Assembly (NCBI GenBank): GCA_964019425.1
Contig: OZ025804.1
Location: 186,001 to 250,000, forward strand
DNA length: 64,000 bases
Source: Flectonema sp. DT1601
Lineage: Eukaryota; Euglenozoa; Diplonemea; Diplonemida; Diplonemidae
Direction of reading: 5' to 3'
Made by a program: the position numbers and the translations under genes. Positions 10,478 to 23,755 of the stretch are shown here, one piece after another (the stretch's first letter is position 1; the number at the start of each line of letters is the position of its first letter). The notes beneath the pieces are model-generated. The model did no database searches. It saw only the letters and a program-made list of their open reading frames with translations, and was not told where the DNA came from.

Positions 10478-13400
10478 AAGAAATTTGGGAGAGGAATAGG
10501 GGCAGTGAACTTTTGATTCAGGCCCTTCCCAACGAACAGGACGAAGACTTCTAAAACCTGAGATGAACCAATTGAGTTGAAACAAACAAATAACAGAGAC
10601 GCAACACATACCGGAACATCATCGCAAGCAATGCTTCGGACCTCCGTCGACCTTCGTTCTTCCGGCGGCAAAGGGAAACAAGAAAGAACGGGCAATGAGA
10701 CAAACCTGTTAGTTGGTGTTGTGTTGTTGTTAAAAACAAAAACATAAACGCCAGGAAGTTCGACAACGAAGACATCGACATCGATCGCTGCTCTGCAGAT
10801 GTCCGGCGGGTGTTTGTCTACACTGTGTTTATTGTTTGTTTTTTTCCCAAGGTTCAACCCTGGGAAGAGAAGTAAAAAATTCCGTCAGTGTTGGCCTTCC
10901 TGTTCGAAGGTGCGCACCAATGACGATAAATAGAGTGGGGGGGAGAAAACCTTTGATCCAACTGGATCCCTTCACGAGCTGACATTGCCATGTGAAGTTA
11001 AATATTCTGGCGATGCCAGCTCAGGCGACTTAGCCTGCTTTTTTCTTTAAATAAAAAAAATAAAAAGATACCAACAGGTGGGGTGATGGGTTGCGCCACT
11101 GCAATCCAGTCACAAAAAGAAACAAAGGTAATCTCCAGGGTTCTCGACCCTTGGTTCTCCCTGCGCAAGCATCGCATGGAGGGTGACGCTAAGCACCCGG
11201 GGGGTACGAAACAAACTTTCCCCCTGCTGTCCTGTTTGAAATAAAAAAAAAAAAAAAAAAAAACAAAGGGATAGAAGTAAACAGAATACATTACACCTCA
11301 ACAGGTGACTCTAAACACCCAGGGGATACAAACCAAACTTTCCCCCTGTTGCCCTGTTTGAAATAAATTAAAAAAAGAACAAGAAAACAGAATACAATAC
11401 TCAGCAATCAGACTCGTTCACTCGCTTCGCCAGAGCCGTTCGAGCCGATGCTCATGTAAAGTTACCTGTTTTCTTTTAACAAATTAAATAAAATAAAATA
11501 AAAATAAAGTATACAAACCAAACTTTCCCTGGAATACAATACCTAACAATCAGTGCGTTCACTGGCCTTAGGGCTGTTCGGACTTATGCTTTGGACTGTT
11601 CCCTTGCAGAAAAAAAAAGTAAATAAACCAACTTTGGGACATTAGAAAAGCATAAAATAAAAGTTGCTACAACCAAAAGACAACTGCAAAAAATAAGGTT
11701 TTTGTAGGGGAGCTACAATGTAGCAATAATGTCACACAGTCATGTGGCGAGCTGAATAAGAAATTTGGGAGAGGAATAGGGGCAGTGAACTTTTGATTCA
11801 GGCCCTTCCCAACGAACAGGACGAAGACTTCTAAAACCTGAGATGAACCAATTGAGTTGAAACAAACAAATAACAGAGACGCAACACATACCGGAACATC
11901 ATCGCAAGCAATGCTTCGGACCTCCGTCGACCTTCGTTCTTCCGGCGGCAAAGGGAAACAAGAAAGAACGGGCAATGAGACAAACCTGTTAGTTGGTGTT
12001 GTGTTGTTGTTAAAAACAAAAACATAAACGCCAGGAAGTTCGACAACGAAGACATCGACATCGATCGCTGCTCTGCAGATGTCCGGCGGGTGTTTGTCTA
12101 CACTGTGTTTATTGTTTGTTTTTTTCCCAAGGTTCAACCCTGGGAAGAGAAGTAAAAAATTCCGTCAGTGTTGGCCTTCCTGTTCGAAGGTGCGCACCAA
12201 TGACGATAAATAGAGTGGGGGGGAGAAAACCTTTGATCCAACTGGATCCCTTCACGAGCTGACATTGCCATGTGAAGTTAAATATTCTGGCGATGCCAGC
12301 TCAGGCGACTTAGCCTGCTTTTTTCTTTAAATAAAAAAAATAAAAAGATACCAACAGGTGGGGTGATGGGTTGCGCCACTGCAATCCAGTCACAAAAAGA
12401 AACAAAGGTAATCTCCAGGGTTCTCGACCCTTGGTTCTCCCTGCGCAAGCATCGCATGGAGGGTGACGCTAAGCACCCGGGGGGTACGAAACAAACTTTC
12501 CCCCTGCTGTCCTGTTTGAAATAAAAAAAAAAAAAAAAAAAAACAAAGGGATAGAAGTAAACAGAATACATTACACCTCAACAGGTGACTCTAAACACCC
12601 AGGGGATACAAACCAAACTTTCCCCCTGTTGCCCTGTTTGAAATAAATTAAAAAAAGAACAAGAAAACAGAATACAATACTCAGCAATCAGACTCGTTCA
12701 CTCGCTTCGCCAGAGCCGTTCGAGCCGATGCTCATGTAAAGTTACCTGTTTTCTTTTAACAAATTAAATAAAATAAAATAAAAATAAAGTATACAAACCA
12801 AACTTTCCCTGGAATACAATACCTAACAATCAGTGCGTTCACTGGCCTTAGGGCTGTTCGGACTTATGCTTTGGACTGTTCCCTTGCAGAAAAAAAAAGT
12901 AAATAAACCAACTTTGGGACATTAGAAAAGCATAAAATAAAAGTTGCTACAACCAAAAGACAACTGCAAAAAATAAGGTTTTTGTAGGGGAGCTACAATG
13001 TAGCAATAATGTCACACAGTCATGTGGCGAGCTGAATAAGAAATTTGGGAGAGGAATAGGGGCAGTGAACTTTTGATTCAGGCCCTTCCCAACGAACAGG
13101 ACGAAGACTTCTAAAACCTGAGATGAACCAATTGAGTTGAAACAAACAAATAACAGAGACGCAACACATACCGGAACATCATCGCAAGCAATGCTTCGGA
13201 CCTCCGTCGACCTTCGTTCTTCCGGCGGCAAAGGGAAACAAGAAAGAACGGGCAATGAGACAAACCTGTTAGTTGGTGTTGTGTTGTTGTTAAAAACAAA
13301 AACATAAACGCCAGGAAGTTCGACAACGAAGACATCGACATCGATCGCTGCTCTGCAGATGTCCGGCGGGTGTTTGTCTACACTGTGTTTATTGTTTGTT

Positions 13401-16400
13401 TTTTTCCCAAGGTTCAACCCTGGGAAGAGAAGTAAAAAATTCCGTCAGTGTTGGCCTTCCTGTTCGAAGGTGCGCACCAATGACGATAAATAGAGTGGGG
13501 GGGAGAAAACCTTTGATCCAACTGGATCCCTTCACGAGCTGACATTGCCATGTGAAGTTAAATATTCTGGCGATGCCAGCTCAGGCGACTTAGCCTGCTT
13601 TTTTCTTTAAATAAAAAAAATAAAAAGATACCAACAGGTGGGGTGATGGGTTGCGCCACTGCAATCCAGTCACAAAAAGAAACAAAGGTAATCTCCAGGG
13701 TTCTCGACCCTTGGTTCTCCCTGCGCAAGCATCGCATGGAGGGTGACGCTAAGCACCCGGGGGGTACGAAACAAACTTTCCCCCTGCTGTCCTGTTTGAA
13801 ATAAAAAAAAAAAAAAAAAAAAACAAAGGGATAGAAGTAAACAGAATACATTACACCTCAACAGGTGACTCTAAACACCCAGGGGATACAAACCAAACTT
13901 TCCCCCTGTTGCCCTGTTTGAAATAAATTAAAAAAAGAACAAGAAAACAGAATACAATACTCAGCAATCAGACTCGTTCACTCGCTTCGCCAGAGCCGTT
14001 CGAGCCGATGCTCATGTAAAGTTACCTGTTTTCTTTTAACAAATTAAATAAAATAAAATAAAAATAAAGTATACAAACCAAACTTTCCCTGGAATACAAT
14101 ACCTAACAATCAGTGCGTTCACTGGCCTTAGGGCTGTTCGGACTTATGCTTTGGACTGTTCCCTTGCAGAAAAAAAAAGTAAATAAACCAACTTTGGGAC
14201 ATTAGAAAAGCATAAAATAAAAGTTGCTACAACCAAAAGACAACTGCAAAAAATAAGGTTTTTGTAGGGGAGCTACAATGTAGCAATAATGTCACACAGT
14301 CATGTGGCGAGCTGAATAAGAAATTTGGGAGAGGAATAGGGGCAGTGAACTTTTGATTCAGGCCCTTCCCAACGAACAGGACGAAGACTTCTAAAACCTG
14401 AGATGAACCAATTGAGTTGAAACAAACAAATAACAGAGACGCAACACATACCGGAACATCATCGCAAGCAATGCTTCGGACCTCCGTCGACCTTCGTTCT
14501 TCCGGCGGCAAAGGGAAACAAGAAAGAACGGGCAATGAGACAAACCTGTTAGTTGGTGTTGTGTTGTTGTTAAAAACAAAAACATAAACGCCAGGAAGTT
14601 CGACAACGAAGACATCGACATCGATCGCTGCTCTGCAGATGTCCGGCGGGTGTTTGTCTACACTGTGTTTATTGTTTGTTTTTTTCCCAAGGTTCAACCC
14701 TGGGAAGAGAAGTAAAAAATTCCGTCAGTGTTGGCCTTCCTGTTCGAAGGTGCGCACCAATGACGATAAATAGAGTGGGGGGGAGAAAACCTTTGATCCA
14801 ACTGGATCCCTTCACGAGCTGACATTGCCATGTGAAGTTAAATATTCTGGCGATGCCAGCTCAGGCGACTTAGCCTGCTTTTTTCTTTAAATAAAAAAAA
14901 TAAAAAGATACCAACAGGTGGGGTGATGGGTTGCGCCACTGCAATCCAGTCACAAAAAGAAACAAAGGTAATCTCCAGGGTTCTCGACCCTTGGTTCTCC
15001 CTGCGCAAGCATCGCATGGAGGGTGACGCTAAGCACCCGGGGGGTACGAAACAAACTTTCCCCCTGCTGTCCTGTTTGAAATAAAAAAAAAAAAAAAAAA
15101 AAACAAAGGGATAGAAGTAAACAGAATACATTACACCTCAACAGGTGACTCTAAACACCCAGGGGATACAAACCAAACTTTCCCCCTGTTGCCCTGTTTG
15201 AAATAAATTAAAAAAAGAACAAGAAAACAGAATACAATACTCAGCAATCAGACTCGTTCACTCGCTTCGCCAGAGCCGTTCGAGCCGATGCTCATGTAAA
15301 GTTACCTGTTTTCTTTTAACAAATTAAATAAAATAAAATAAAAATAAAGTATACAAACCAAACTTTCCCTGGAATACAATACCTAACAATCAGTGCGTTC
15401 ACTGGCCTTAGGGCTGTTCGGACTTATGCTTTGGACTGTTCCCTTGCAGAAAAAAAAAGTAAATAAACCAACTTTGGGACATTAGAAAAGCATAAAATAA
15501 AAGTTGCTACAACCAAAAGACAACTGCAAAAAATAAGGTTTTTGTAGGGGAGCTACAATGTAGCAATAATGTCACACAGTCATGTGGCGAGCTGAATAAG
15601 AAATTTGGGAGAGGAATAGGGGCAGTGAACTTTTGATTCAGGCCCTTCCCAACGAACAGGACGAAGACTTCTAAAACCTGAGATGAACCAATTGAGTTGA
15701 AACAAACAAATAACAGAGACGCAACACATACCGGAACATCATCGCAAGCAATGCTTCGGACCTCCGTCGACCTTCGTTCTTCCGGCGGCAAAGGGAAACA
15801 AGAAAGAACGGGCAATGAGACAAACCTGTTAGTTGGTGTTGTGTTGTTGTTAAAAACAAAAACATAAACGCCAGGAAGTTCGACAACGAAGACATCGACA
15901 TCGATCGCTGCTCTGCAGATGTCCGGCGGGTGTTTGTCTACACTGTGTTTATTGTTTGTTTTTTTCCCAAGGTTCAACCCTGGGAAGAGAAGTAAAAAAT
16001 TCCGTCAGTGTTGGCCTTCCTGTTCGAAGGTGCGCACCAATGACGATAAATAGAGTGGGGGGGAGAAAACCTTTGATCCAACTGGATCCCTTCACGAGCT
16101 GACATTGCCATGTGAAGTTAAATATTCTGGCGATGCCAGCTCAGGCGACTTAGCCTGCTTTTTTCTTTAAATAAAAAAAATAAAAAGATACCAACAGGTG
16201 GGGTGATGGGTTGCGCCACTGCAATCCAGTCACAAAAAGAAACAAAGGTAATCTCCAGGGTTCTCGACCCTTGGTTCTCCCTGCGCAAGCATCGCATGGA
16301 GGGTGACGCTAAGCACCCGGGGGGTACGAAACAAACTTTCCCCCTGCTGTCCTGTTTGAAATAAAAAAAAAAAAAAAAAAAAACAAAGGGATAGAAGTAA

Positions 16401-18225
16401 ACAGAATACATTACACCTCAACAGGTGACTCTAAACACCCAGGGGATACAAACCAAACTTTCCCCCTGTTGCCCTGTTTGAAATAAATTAAAAAAAGAAC
16501 AAGAAAACAGAATACAATACTCAGCAATCAGACTCGTTCACTCGCTTCGCCAGAGCCGTTCGAGCCGATGCTCATGTAAAGTTACCTGTTTTCTTTTAAC
16601 AAATTAAATAAAATAAAATAAAAATAAAGTATACAAACCAAACTTTCCCTGGAATACAATACCTAACAATCAGTGCGTTCACTGGCCTTAGGGCTGTTCG
16701 GACTTATGCTTTGGACTGTTCCCTTGCAGAAAAAAAAAGTAAATAAACCAACTTTGGGACATTAGAAAAGCATAAAATAAAAGTTGCTACAACCAAAAGA
16801 CAACTGCAAAAAATAAGGTTTTTGTAGGGGAGCTACAATGTAGCAATAATGTCACACAGTCATGTGGCGAGCTGAATAAGAAATTTGGGAGAGGAATAGG
16901 GGCAGTGAACTTTTGATTCAGGCCCTTCCCAACGAACAGGACGAAGACTTCTAAAACCTGAGATGAACCAATTGAGTTGAAACAAACAAATAACAGAGAC
17001 GCAACACATACCGGAACATCATCGCAAGCAATGCTTCGGACCTCCGTCGACCTTCGTTCTTCCGGCGGCAAAGGGAAACAAGAAAGAACGGGCAATGAGA
17101 CAAACCTGTTAGTTGGTGTTGTGTTGTTGTTAAAAACAAAAACATAAACGCCAGGAAGTTCGACAACGAAGACATCGACATCGATCGCTGCTCTGCAGAT
17201 GTCCGGCGGGTGTTTGTCTACACTGTGTTTATTGTTTGTTTTTTTCCCAAGGTTCAACCCTGGGAAGAGAAGTAAAAAATTCCGTCAGTGTTGGCCTTCC
17301 TGTTCGAAGGTGCGCACCAATGACGATAAATAGAGTGGGGGGGAGAAAACCTTTGATCCAACTGGATCCCTTCACGAGCTGACATTGCCATGTGAAGTTA
17401 AATATTCTGGCGATGCCAGCTCAGGCGACTTAGCCTGCTTTTTTCTTTAAATAAAAAAAATAAAAAGATACCAACAGGTGGGGTGATGGGTTGCGCCACT
17501 GCAATCCAGTCACAAAAAGAAACAAAGGTAATCTCCAGGGTTCTCGACCCTTGGTTCTCCCTGCGCAAGCATCGCATGGAGGGTGACGCTAAGCACCCGG
17601 GGGGTACGAAACAAACTTTCCCCCTGCTGTCCTGTTTGAAATAAAAAAAAAAAAAAAAAAAAACAAAGGGATAGAAGTAAACAGAATACATTACACCTCA
17701 ACAGGTGACTCTAAACACCCAGGGGATACAAACCAAACTTTCCCCCTGTTGCCCTGTTTGAAATAAATTAAAAAAAGAACAAGAAAACAGAATACAATAC
17801 TCAGCAATCAGACTCGTTCACTCGCTTCGCCAGAGCCGTTCGAGCCGATGCTCATGTAAAGTTACCTGTTTTCTTTTAACAAATTAAATAAAATAAAATA
17901 AAAATAAAGTATACAAACCAAACTTTCCCTGGAATACAATACCTAACAATCAGTGCGTTCACTGGCCTTAGGGCTGTTCGGACTTATGCTTTGGACTGTT
18001 CCCTTGCAGAAAAAAAAAGTAAATAAACCAACTTTGGGACATTAGAAAAGCATAAAATAAAAGTTGCTACAACCAAAAGACAACTGCAAAAAATAAGGTT
18101 TTTGTAGGGGAGCTACAATGTAGCAATAATGTCACACAGTCATGTGGCGAGCTGAATAAGAAATTTGGGAGAGGAATAGGGGCAGTGAACTTTTGATTCA
18201 GGCCCTTCCCAACGAACAGGACGAA
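10478..18225 (+). repeat. 1,280-bp tandem array, six full units plus 68 bp
   Basis: Units begin at 10,478, 11,758, 13,038, 14,318, 15,598 and 16,878, and a seventh is cut at 18,225. As far as I can compare by eye the copies are identical, including an A-run of about 22, so the array is very young or kept uniform. Each unit contains three diverged copies of a motif (CAAACTTTCCC after CACCCGGGG, CACCCAGGGG or a bare TACAAAC) separated by A-rich tracts. It also contains a part related to repeat R (GATCCAACTGGATCCC, TGTGAAGTTAAA). The minus strand has a 156-codon frame, conserved only because the DNA is, with no recognisable domain. No rRNA, 5S or spliced-leader sequence was found in the unit. 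Confidence 0.97.
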
Positions 18226-18618
18226 TTTCGATAAGTGGGAAGTAACGGACTGGGAGCTTTTGGCTCCTGCCCTATTCCCGACGTAAACTTTCTTTTTATT
18301 TTTTTTTTTTTTTTAACAGGCCCAAAGGGCGACAATGATGGTTGCTGACCAAGGAATAATATTCAAATGAATTTTCGTTTCAAAGAAACGAACAGAATTA
18401 AGAGAGAGGTAGAGAAAAAAAAAAAAAAAAAAAAAAAGAAAGAATAGAAAAAAAATATGAAGAGGAAATAATCAAACATGAAAAAAAAAAAAAAAAATAA
18501 AATATAAATAAAAAACGTTGTATGAAAAAGGAAAAAAAGAAAAAAAAAAGACCAGAAAAGGAAAGAGAAAATGAAAAGGTATAATATTATTGTGGGGATA
18601 TGAGGATAGCAGGGAGAT

Positions 18619-18649
<31 letters not shown>

Positions 18650-18656
<7 letters not shown>

Positions 18657-18909
18657 TTATTATTTAAAAAAAGGAAACAATCAGTTTAGCGTCTCGATCA
18701 GGACGGAAAATAGAAATTAATCGACATAGTCGATCGATAGAAAAAAAACAATGATAACATTGTTTATTCCTTTTTTTTTTTTTTTTTTTTATTCTTTTTA
18801 TTTATTTTTAAAGAAAAAACAATCAGTTTAGCGTCCTGACCAGGACGGAAAATTGAAAGTGATCCACATAGTCGATCGATAGAAAAAAGACAATGATAAC
18901 ATTGTTTAT

Positions 18910-18942
<33 letters not shown>

Positions 18943-19334
18943 CTTTTAATTATTTTAAAGAAAAAACAATCAGTTTAGCGTCTTGACCAGGACGGAAAAT
19001 AGAAAGTGATCGACATAGTCGATCGATAAAAAACAATGATAACATTGTTTATTCCTTTTTTTTTTCTTTTTTTTTTATTCTTTTTATTTATTTTTAAAGA
19101 AAAAACAATCAGTTTAGCGTCCTGACCAGGACGGAAAATAGAAAGTAATCGACATAGTCGATCGATAAAAAAAAAACAATGATAACATTGTTTATTCCTT
19201 TTTTTTTTCTTTTTTTTTATTCTTTTTATTTATTTTTAAAGAAAAAACAATCAGTTTAGCGTCCTGACCAGGACGGAAAATTGAAAGTGATCGACATAGT
19301 CGATCGATAAAAAAACAATGATAACATTGTTTAT

Positions 19335-19365
<31 letters not shown>

Positions 19366-20139
19366 CCTTTTAATTATTTTTTAAAGAAAAAACAATCAGT
19401 TTAGCGTCTTGACCAGGACGGAAAATAGAAAGTGATCGACATAGTCGATCGATAAAAAACAATGATAACATTGTTTATTCTTTTTTTTTTTTTTTTTTTT
19501 TTTTAATCCTTTTTATTATTTTAAAGAAAAAACAATCAGTTTAGCGTCTTGACCAGGACGGAAAATAGAAAGTGATCGACATAGTCGATCGATAAAAAAA
19601 CAATGATAACATTGTTTATTCTTTTTTTTTTTTTTTTTTTAAATTCTTTTTATTTATTTTTAAAGAAAAAAAACGGAAAATAAAAATTAGTCGACAAAGT
19701 CGAACGATAAAAAAAAACAATGATAACATTGTTTATTCTTTTTTTTTTTGTTTTTTTTTATATTCTTTTTTATTAATTTTGAAAAAAAAACAATCAGTTT
19801 AGCGTCTTGACCAGGACGGAAAATAGAAAGTAATCGACATAGTCGATCGATAAAAAAAACAATGATAACATTGTTTACTCTTTTTTTTTTTTTTTTTTAA
19901 ATTCTTTTTATTTTAAAAAGAAAAAAAACGGAAAATAGAAATTAGTCAACAAAGTCGAACGATAAAAAAAAAAACAATGATAACATTGTTTATTCTTTTT
20001 TTTTTATTTTTTTTTTTATATTCTTTTTTATTAATTTTGAAAAAAAAAACAATCAGTTTAGCGTCTTGACCAGGACGGAAAATAGAAAGTGATCGACATA
20101 GTCGATCGATAAAAAAAAAACAATGATAACATTGTTTAT

Positions 20140-20176
<37 letters not shown>

Positions 20177-21230
20177 CTTTTTTTTTTTTTAAAGAAAAAA
20201 CAATCAGTTTAGCGTCTTGACCAGGACGGAAAATAGAAAGTAATCGACATAGTCGATCGATAAAAAAAACAATGATAACATTGTTTATTCTTTTTTTTTT
20301 TTTTTTTAAATCTTTTTATTTATTTTTTAAAAAGAAAAAAAAAAAACGGAAAATAGAAATTAGTCAACAACGTCGAACGATAAAAAAAAAAACAATGATA
20401 ACATTGTTTATTCTTTTTTTTTTTATTTTTTTTTGTATTCTTTTTTATTAATTTTGAAAAAAAAACAATCAGTTTTGCGTCTTGACCAGGACGGAAAATA
20501 GAAAGTGATCGACATAGTCGATCGATAAAAAAACAATGATAACATTGTTTATTCTTTTTTTTTTTTTTTTTTTTTTTAAATCCTTTTTATTATTTTTAAA
20601 GAAAAAACAATCAGTTTAGCGTCTTGACCAGGACGAAAAATAGAAAGTGATCGACATAGTCGATCGATAAAAAAACAATGATAACATTGTTTATTCTTTT
20701 TTTTTTTTTTCTTCTTTTTTTTAAATCCTTCTTTTTATTTTTTAAAGAAAAAACAATCAGTTTAGCGTCTTGACCAGGACGGAAAATAGAAAGTAATCGA
20801 CATAGTCGATCGATAAAATAAAAACAATGATAACATTGTTTATTCCTTTTTTTTTTTTTTTTATTCTTTTTATTTATTTTTAAAGAAAAAAACGGAAAAT
20901 AGAAAGTAATCGACATAGTCGATCGATAAAAAAACAATGATAACATTGTTTATTCTTTTTTTTTTTTTTTTTTTTTTAAATTCTTTTTATTTATTTTTTA
21001 AGAAAAAAACGGAGAATAGAAATTAGTCGACAAAGTCGAACGATAAAAAAACAATGATAACATTGTTTATTCTTTTTTTTATTTTTTTTTTTATATTCTT
21101 TTTTATTAATTTTGAAAAAAAAAAAAAAACAATCAGTTTAGCGTCTTGACCAGGACGGAAAATAGAAAGTAATCGACATAGTCGATCGATAAAAATACAA
21201 TGATAACATTGTTTAATCTTTTATAATTTT
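18650..21230 (+). repeat. AT-rich satellite, about 140-bp unit, 19 copies (forward arm)
   Basis: Each unit has the order ACAATGATAACATTGTTTATT, T-run (about 10-30), A/T linker, AAACAATCAGTTTAGCGTC, TTGACCAGGACGG, AAAATAGAAA, TCGACATAGTCGATCGAT, A-run. Spacing varies from about 108 to 155 bp, mainly through T-run length and through short variants that lack the CAATCAGTTTAGCG part. Three short inverted repeats recur: ACAATG/CATTGT, ATCGAC/GTCGAT and GTCCT/AGGAC. Confidence 0.95.
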
Positions 21231-21474
21231 TTATTTTTTTTTTTGTTTTAAAAAAAAAAAAAAAAAACAAGCGGAATTGATCATAATGGGTGGTAGGGGT
21301 TGTTATAACTTCGTTTGAAAATTCTTCTTTTTTGATTTCTTTTTTTTTTTCTTTTTACAGGAGTTAAGATCACTTTCAGGAGACAACACATTAACAAGAG
21401 CAGCAAGCAGAGTTGACACTATCAATTCAAATTTGAAATACCGGGAATTAATTTACAAGGAGGTATCTCAAGTG

Positions 21475-21565
21475 ACTTGGTATCTCTAGCGTGTCGGTAT
21501 CTCTGGAGTGCTGGTATCTCGTATGTGCGTTGGTATCTCATGAGTGATGGTATCTCTTGTGCATT
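21475..21565 (+). repeat. GGTATCTC box array
   Basis: Six GGTATCTC boxes spaced about 16-20 bp apart with variable spacers. The mirror image, GAGATACC boxes, lies at 23,655-23,755. Confidence 0.9.
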
Positions 21566-21606
21566 AGAGAAACGAAAAAGAATGTCATGACCATGACGGA
21601 AGAATT

Positions 21607-23349
21607 GACTTCTAAAACCTGAGATGAACCAATTGAGTTGAAACAAACAAATAACAGAGACGCAACACATACCGGAACATCATCGCAAGCAATGCTTCGG
21701 ACCTCCGTCGACCTTCGTTCTTCCGGCGGCAAAGGGAAACAAGAAAGAACGGGCAATGAGACAAACCTGTTAGTTGGTGTTGTGTTGTTGTTAAAAACAA
21801 AAACATAAACGCCAGGAAGTTCGACAACGAAGACATCGACATCGATCGCTGCTCTGCAGATGTCCGGCGGGTGTTTGTCTACACTGTGTTTATTGTTTGT
21901 TTTTTTCCCAAGGTTCAACCCTGGGAAGAGAAGTAAAAAATTCCGTCAGTGTTGGCCTTCCTGTTCGAAGGTGCGCACCAATGACGATAAATAGAGTGGG
22001 GGGGAGAAAACCTTTGATCCAACTGGATCCCTTCACGAGCTGACATTGCCATGTGAAGTTAAATATTCTGGCGATGCCAGCTCAGGCGACTTAGCCTGCT
22101 TTTTTCTTTAAATAAAAAAAATAAAAAGATACCAACAGGTGGGGTGATGGGTTGCGCCACTGCAATCCAGTCACAAAAAGAAACAAAGGTAATCTCCAGG
22201 GTTCTCGACCCTTGGTTCTCCCTGCGCAAGCATCGCATGGAGGGTGACGCTAAGCACCCGGGGGGTACGAAACAAACTTTCCCCCTGCTGTCCTGTTTGA
22301 AATAAAAAAAAAAAAAAAAAAAAACAAAGGGATAGAAGTAAACAGAATACATTACACCTCAACAGGTGACTCTAAACACCCAGGGGATACAAACCAAACT
22401 TTCCCCCTGTTGCCCTGTTTGAAATAAATTAAAAAAAGAACAAGAAAACAGAATACAATACTCAGCAATCAGACTCGTTCACTCGCTTCGCCAGAGCCGT
22501 TCGAGCCGATGCTCATGTAAAGTTACCTGTTTTCTTTTAACAAATTAAATAAAATAAAATAAAAATAAAGTATACAAACCAAACTTTCCCTGGAATACAA
22601 TACCTAACAATCAGTGCGTTCACTGGCCTTAGGGCTGTTCGGACTTATGCTTTGGACTGTTCCCTTGCAGAAAAAAAAAGTAAATAAACCAACTTTGGGA
22701 CATTAGAAAAGCATAAAATAAAAGTTGCTACAACCAAAAGACAACTGCAAAAAATAAGGTTTTTGTAGGGGAGCTACAATGTAGCAATAATGTCACACAG
22801 TCATGTGGCGAGCTGAATAAGAAATTTGGGAGAGGAATAGGGGCAGTGAACTTTTGATTCAGGCCCTTCCCAACGAACAGGACGAAGACTTCTAAAACCT
22901 GAGATGAACCAATTGAGTTGAAACAAACAAATAACAGAGACGCAACACATACCGGAACATCATCGCAAGCAATGCTTCGGACCTCCGTCGACCTTCGTTC
23001 TTCCGGCGGCAAAGGGAAACAAGAAAGAACGGGCAATGAGACAAACCTGTTAGTTGGTGTTGTGTTGTTGTTAAAAACAAAAACATAAACGCCAGGAAGT
23101 TCGACAACGAAGACATCGACATCGATCGCTGCTCTGCAGATGTCCGGCGGGTGTTTGTCTACACTGTGTTTATTGTTTGTTTTTTTCCCAAGGTTCAACC
23201 CTGGGAAGAGAAGTAAAAAATTCCGTCAGTGTTGGCCTTCCTGTTCGAAGGTGCGCACCAATGACGATAAATAGAGTGGGGGGGAGAAAACCTTTGATCC
23301 AACTGGATCCCTTCACGAGCTGACATTGCCATGTGAAGTTAAATATTCT
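21607..23349 (+). repeat. 1,280-bp repeat resumed, 1.36 units
   Basis: Starts at unit offset 69 (GACTTCTAAAACC), exactly where the array broke off at 18,225. It runs one full unit, begins another at 22,887, and ends at 23,349 after AAATATTCT, where the sequence switches to the CAAAGGTAAACTATG repeat. It sits between the two inverted satellite arms. Confidence 0.95.
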
Positions 23350-23640
23350 CAAAGGTAAACTATGAACTACAAATGACTTAGCCTGTTATTATAATGCCAC
23401 AGGCAGGCCCTGCATTCAGCAGCTATCCAGCAGTGCTTGGATGTCCTGATCTTCTTCTAAAAAAAAGAAAGAAAAACAAAACTGTAGCTGGGATCACTCA
23501 GGATCAACAGACTACCAATGCTACCTGTTGTACTATCATTCATTTTAATTTTCACTGTTTCCCATCTACATTTTATTTTCAAATAGTTCCGGTCTGTCTC
23601 TGATGATAAATAAAACTGATCATGTTAACTCAATTTTTTT
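23350..23640. repeat. Dispersed repeat fragments at the mirror junction
   Basis: 23,350-23,541 (CAAAGGTAAACTATG ... TACCTGTTGTACT) is repeated at 28,627-28,817. 23,541-23,600 resembles the inverted form of 27,520-27,580. No gene. Confidence 0.75.
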
Positions 23641-23654
23641 TTTATTATGTGCAA

Positions 23655-23755
23655 GAGATACCAACACGCAAGAGATACCAACGCACATACGAGATACCAG
23701 CACTTCCGAGATACCGACACACAAGAGATACCAAGACACTTAAGATACCAGCAAG
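23655..23755 (-). repeat. GAGATACC box array (mirror of 21,475-21,565)
   Basis: Six boxes of (A)GAGATACC or close variants about 17-20 bp apart, the reverse complement of the GGTATCTC array on the other side of the central block. Spacer sequences partly match (TGTGCGTTGG versus CCAACGCACA). Confidence 0.9.

Larger units (their letters stand above)
18226..21606 (+). mobile_element. Satellite-bearing element, plus copy, inserted in the 1,280-bp array
   Basis: Order: head TTTCGATAAGTGGGAAG; region with CCCAAAGGGCGAC and A/T runs (to about 18,650); 19 tandem satellite units (18,650-21,215); a 130-bp link with CAAGCGGAATTGATCATAATG; and six GGTATCTC boxes (21,475-21,565). The 1,280-bp array stops at unit offset 68 at its left edge and resumes at offset 69 at 21,607, so this block is a clean insertion without visible target-site duplication. 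The related minus copy at about 23.6-27.45 kb is its mirror. No transposase or other protein was found, so if mobile it is non-autonomous. A foldback-type element (long arms made of tandem repeats) is the closest known architecture, but kinship is not shown. Confidence 0.7.

Noticed and set aside
10840-10862. T-arm-like GGTTCAACCCTGG in the 1,280-bp unit, suggesting a tRNA or tRNA-derived SINE
   Set aside because: No A box, anticodon arm or acceptor stem could be placed at the right distance on either strand.
10478-11757. The 1,280-bp unit as a spliced-leader or 5S rRNA repeat
   Set aside because: Tandem units of this size are usual for such genes, but I found no leader-like exon before GTATG and no 5S consensus. 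The one GGTATGTG on the minus strand lacks a leader-like upstream sequence.
10441-23198. Repeated minus-strand frames of 156, 97, 76 and 63 codons in each 1,280-bp unit
   Set aside because: They are conserved only because the DNA is identical. The frames overlap on the same strand, run through A-runs, have no recognised domain and no clear start context.
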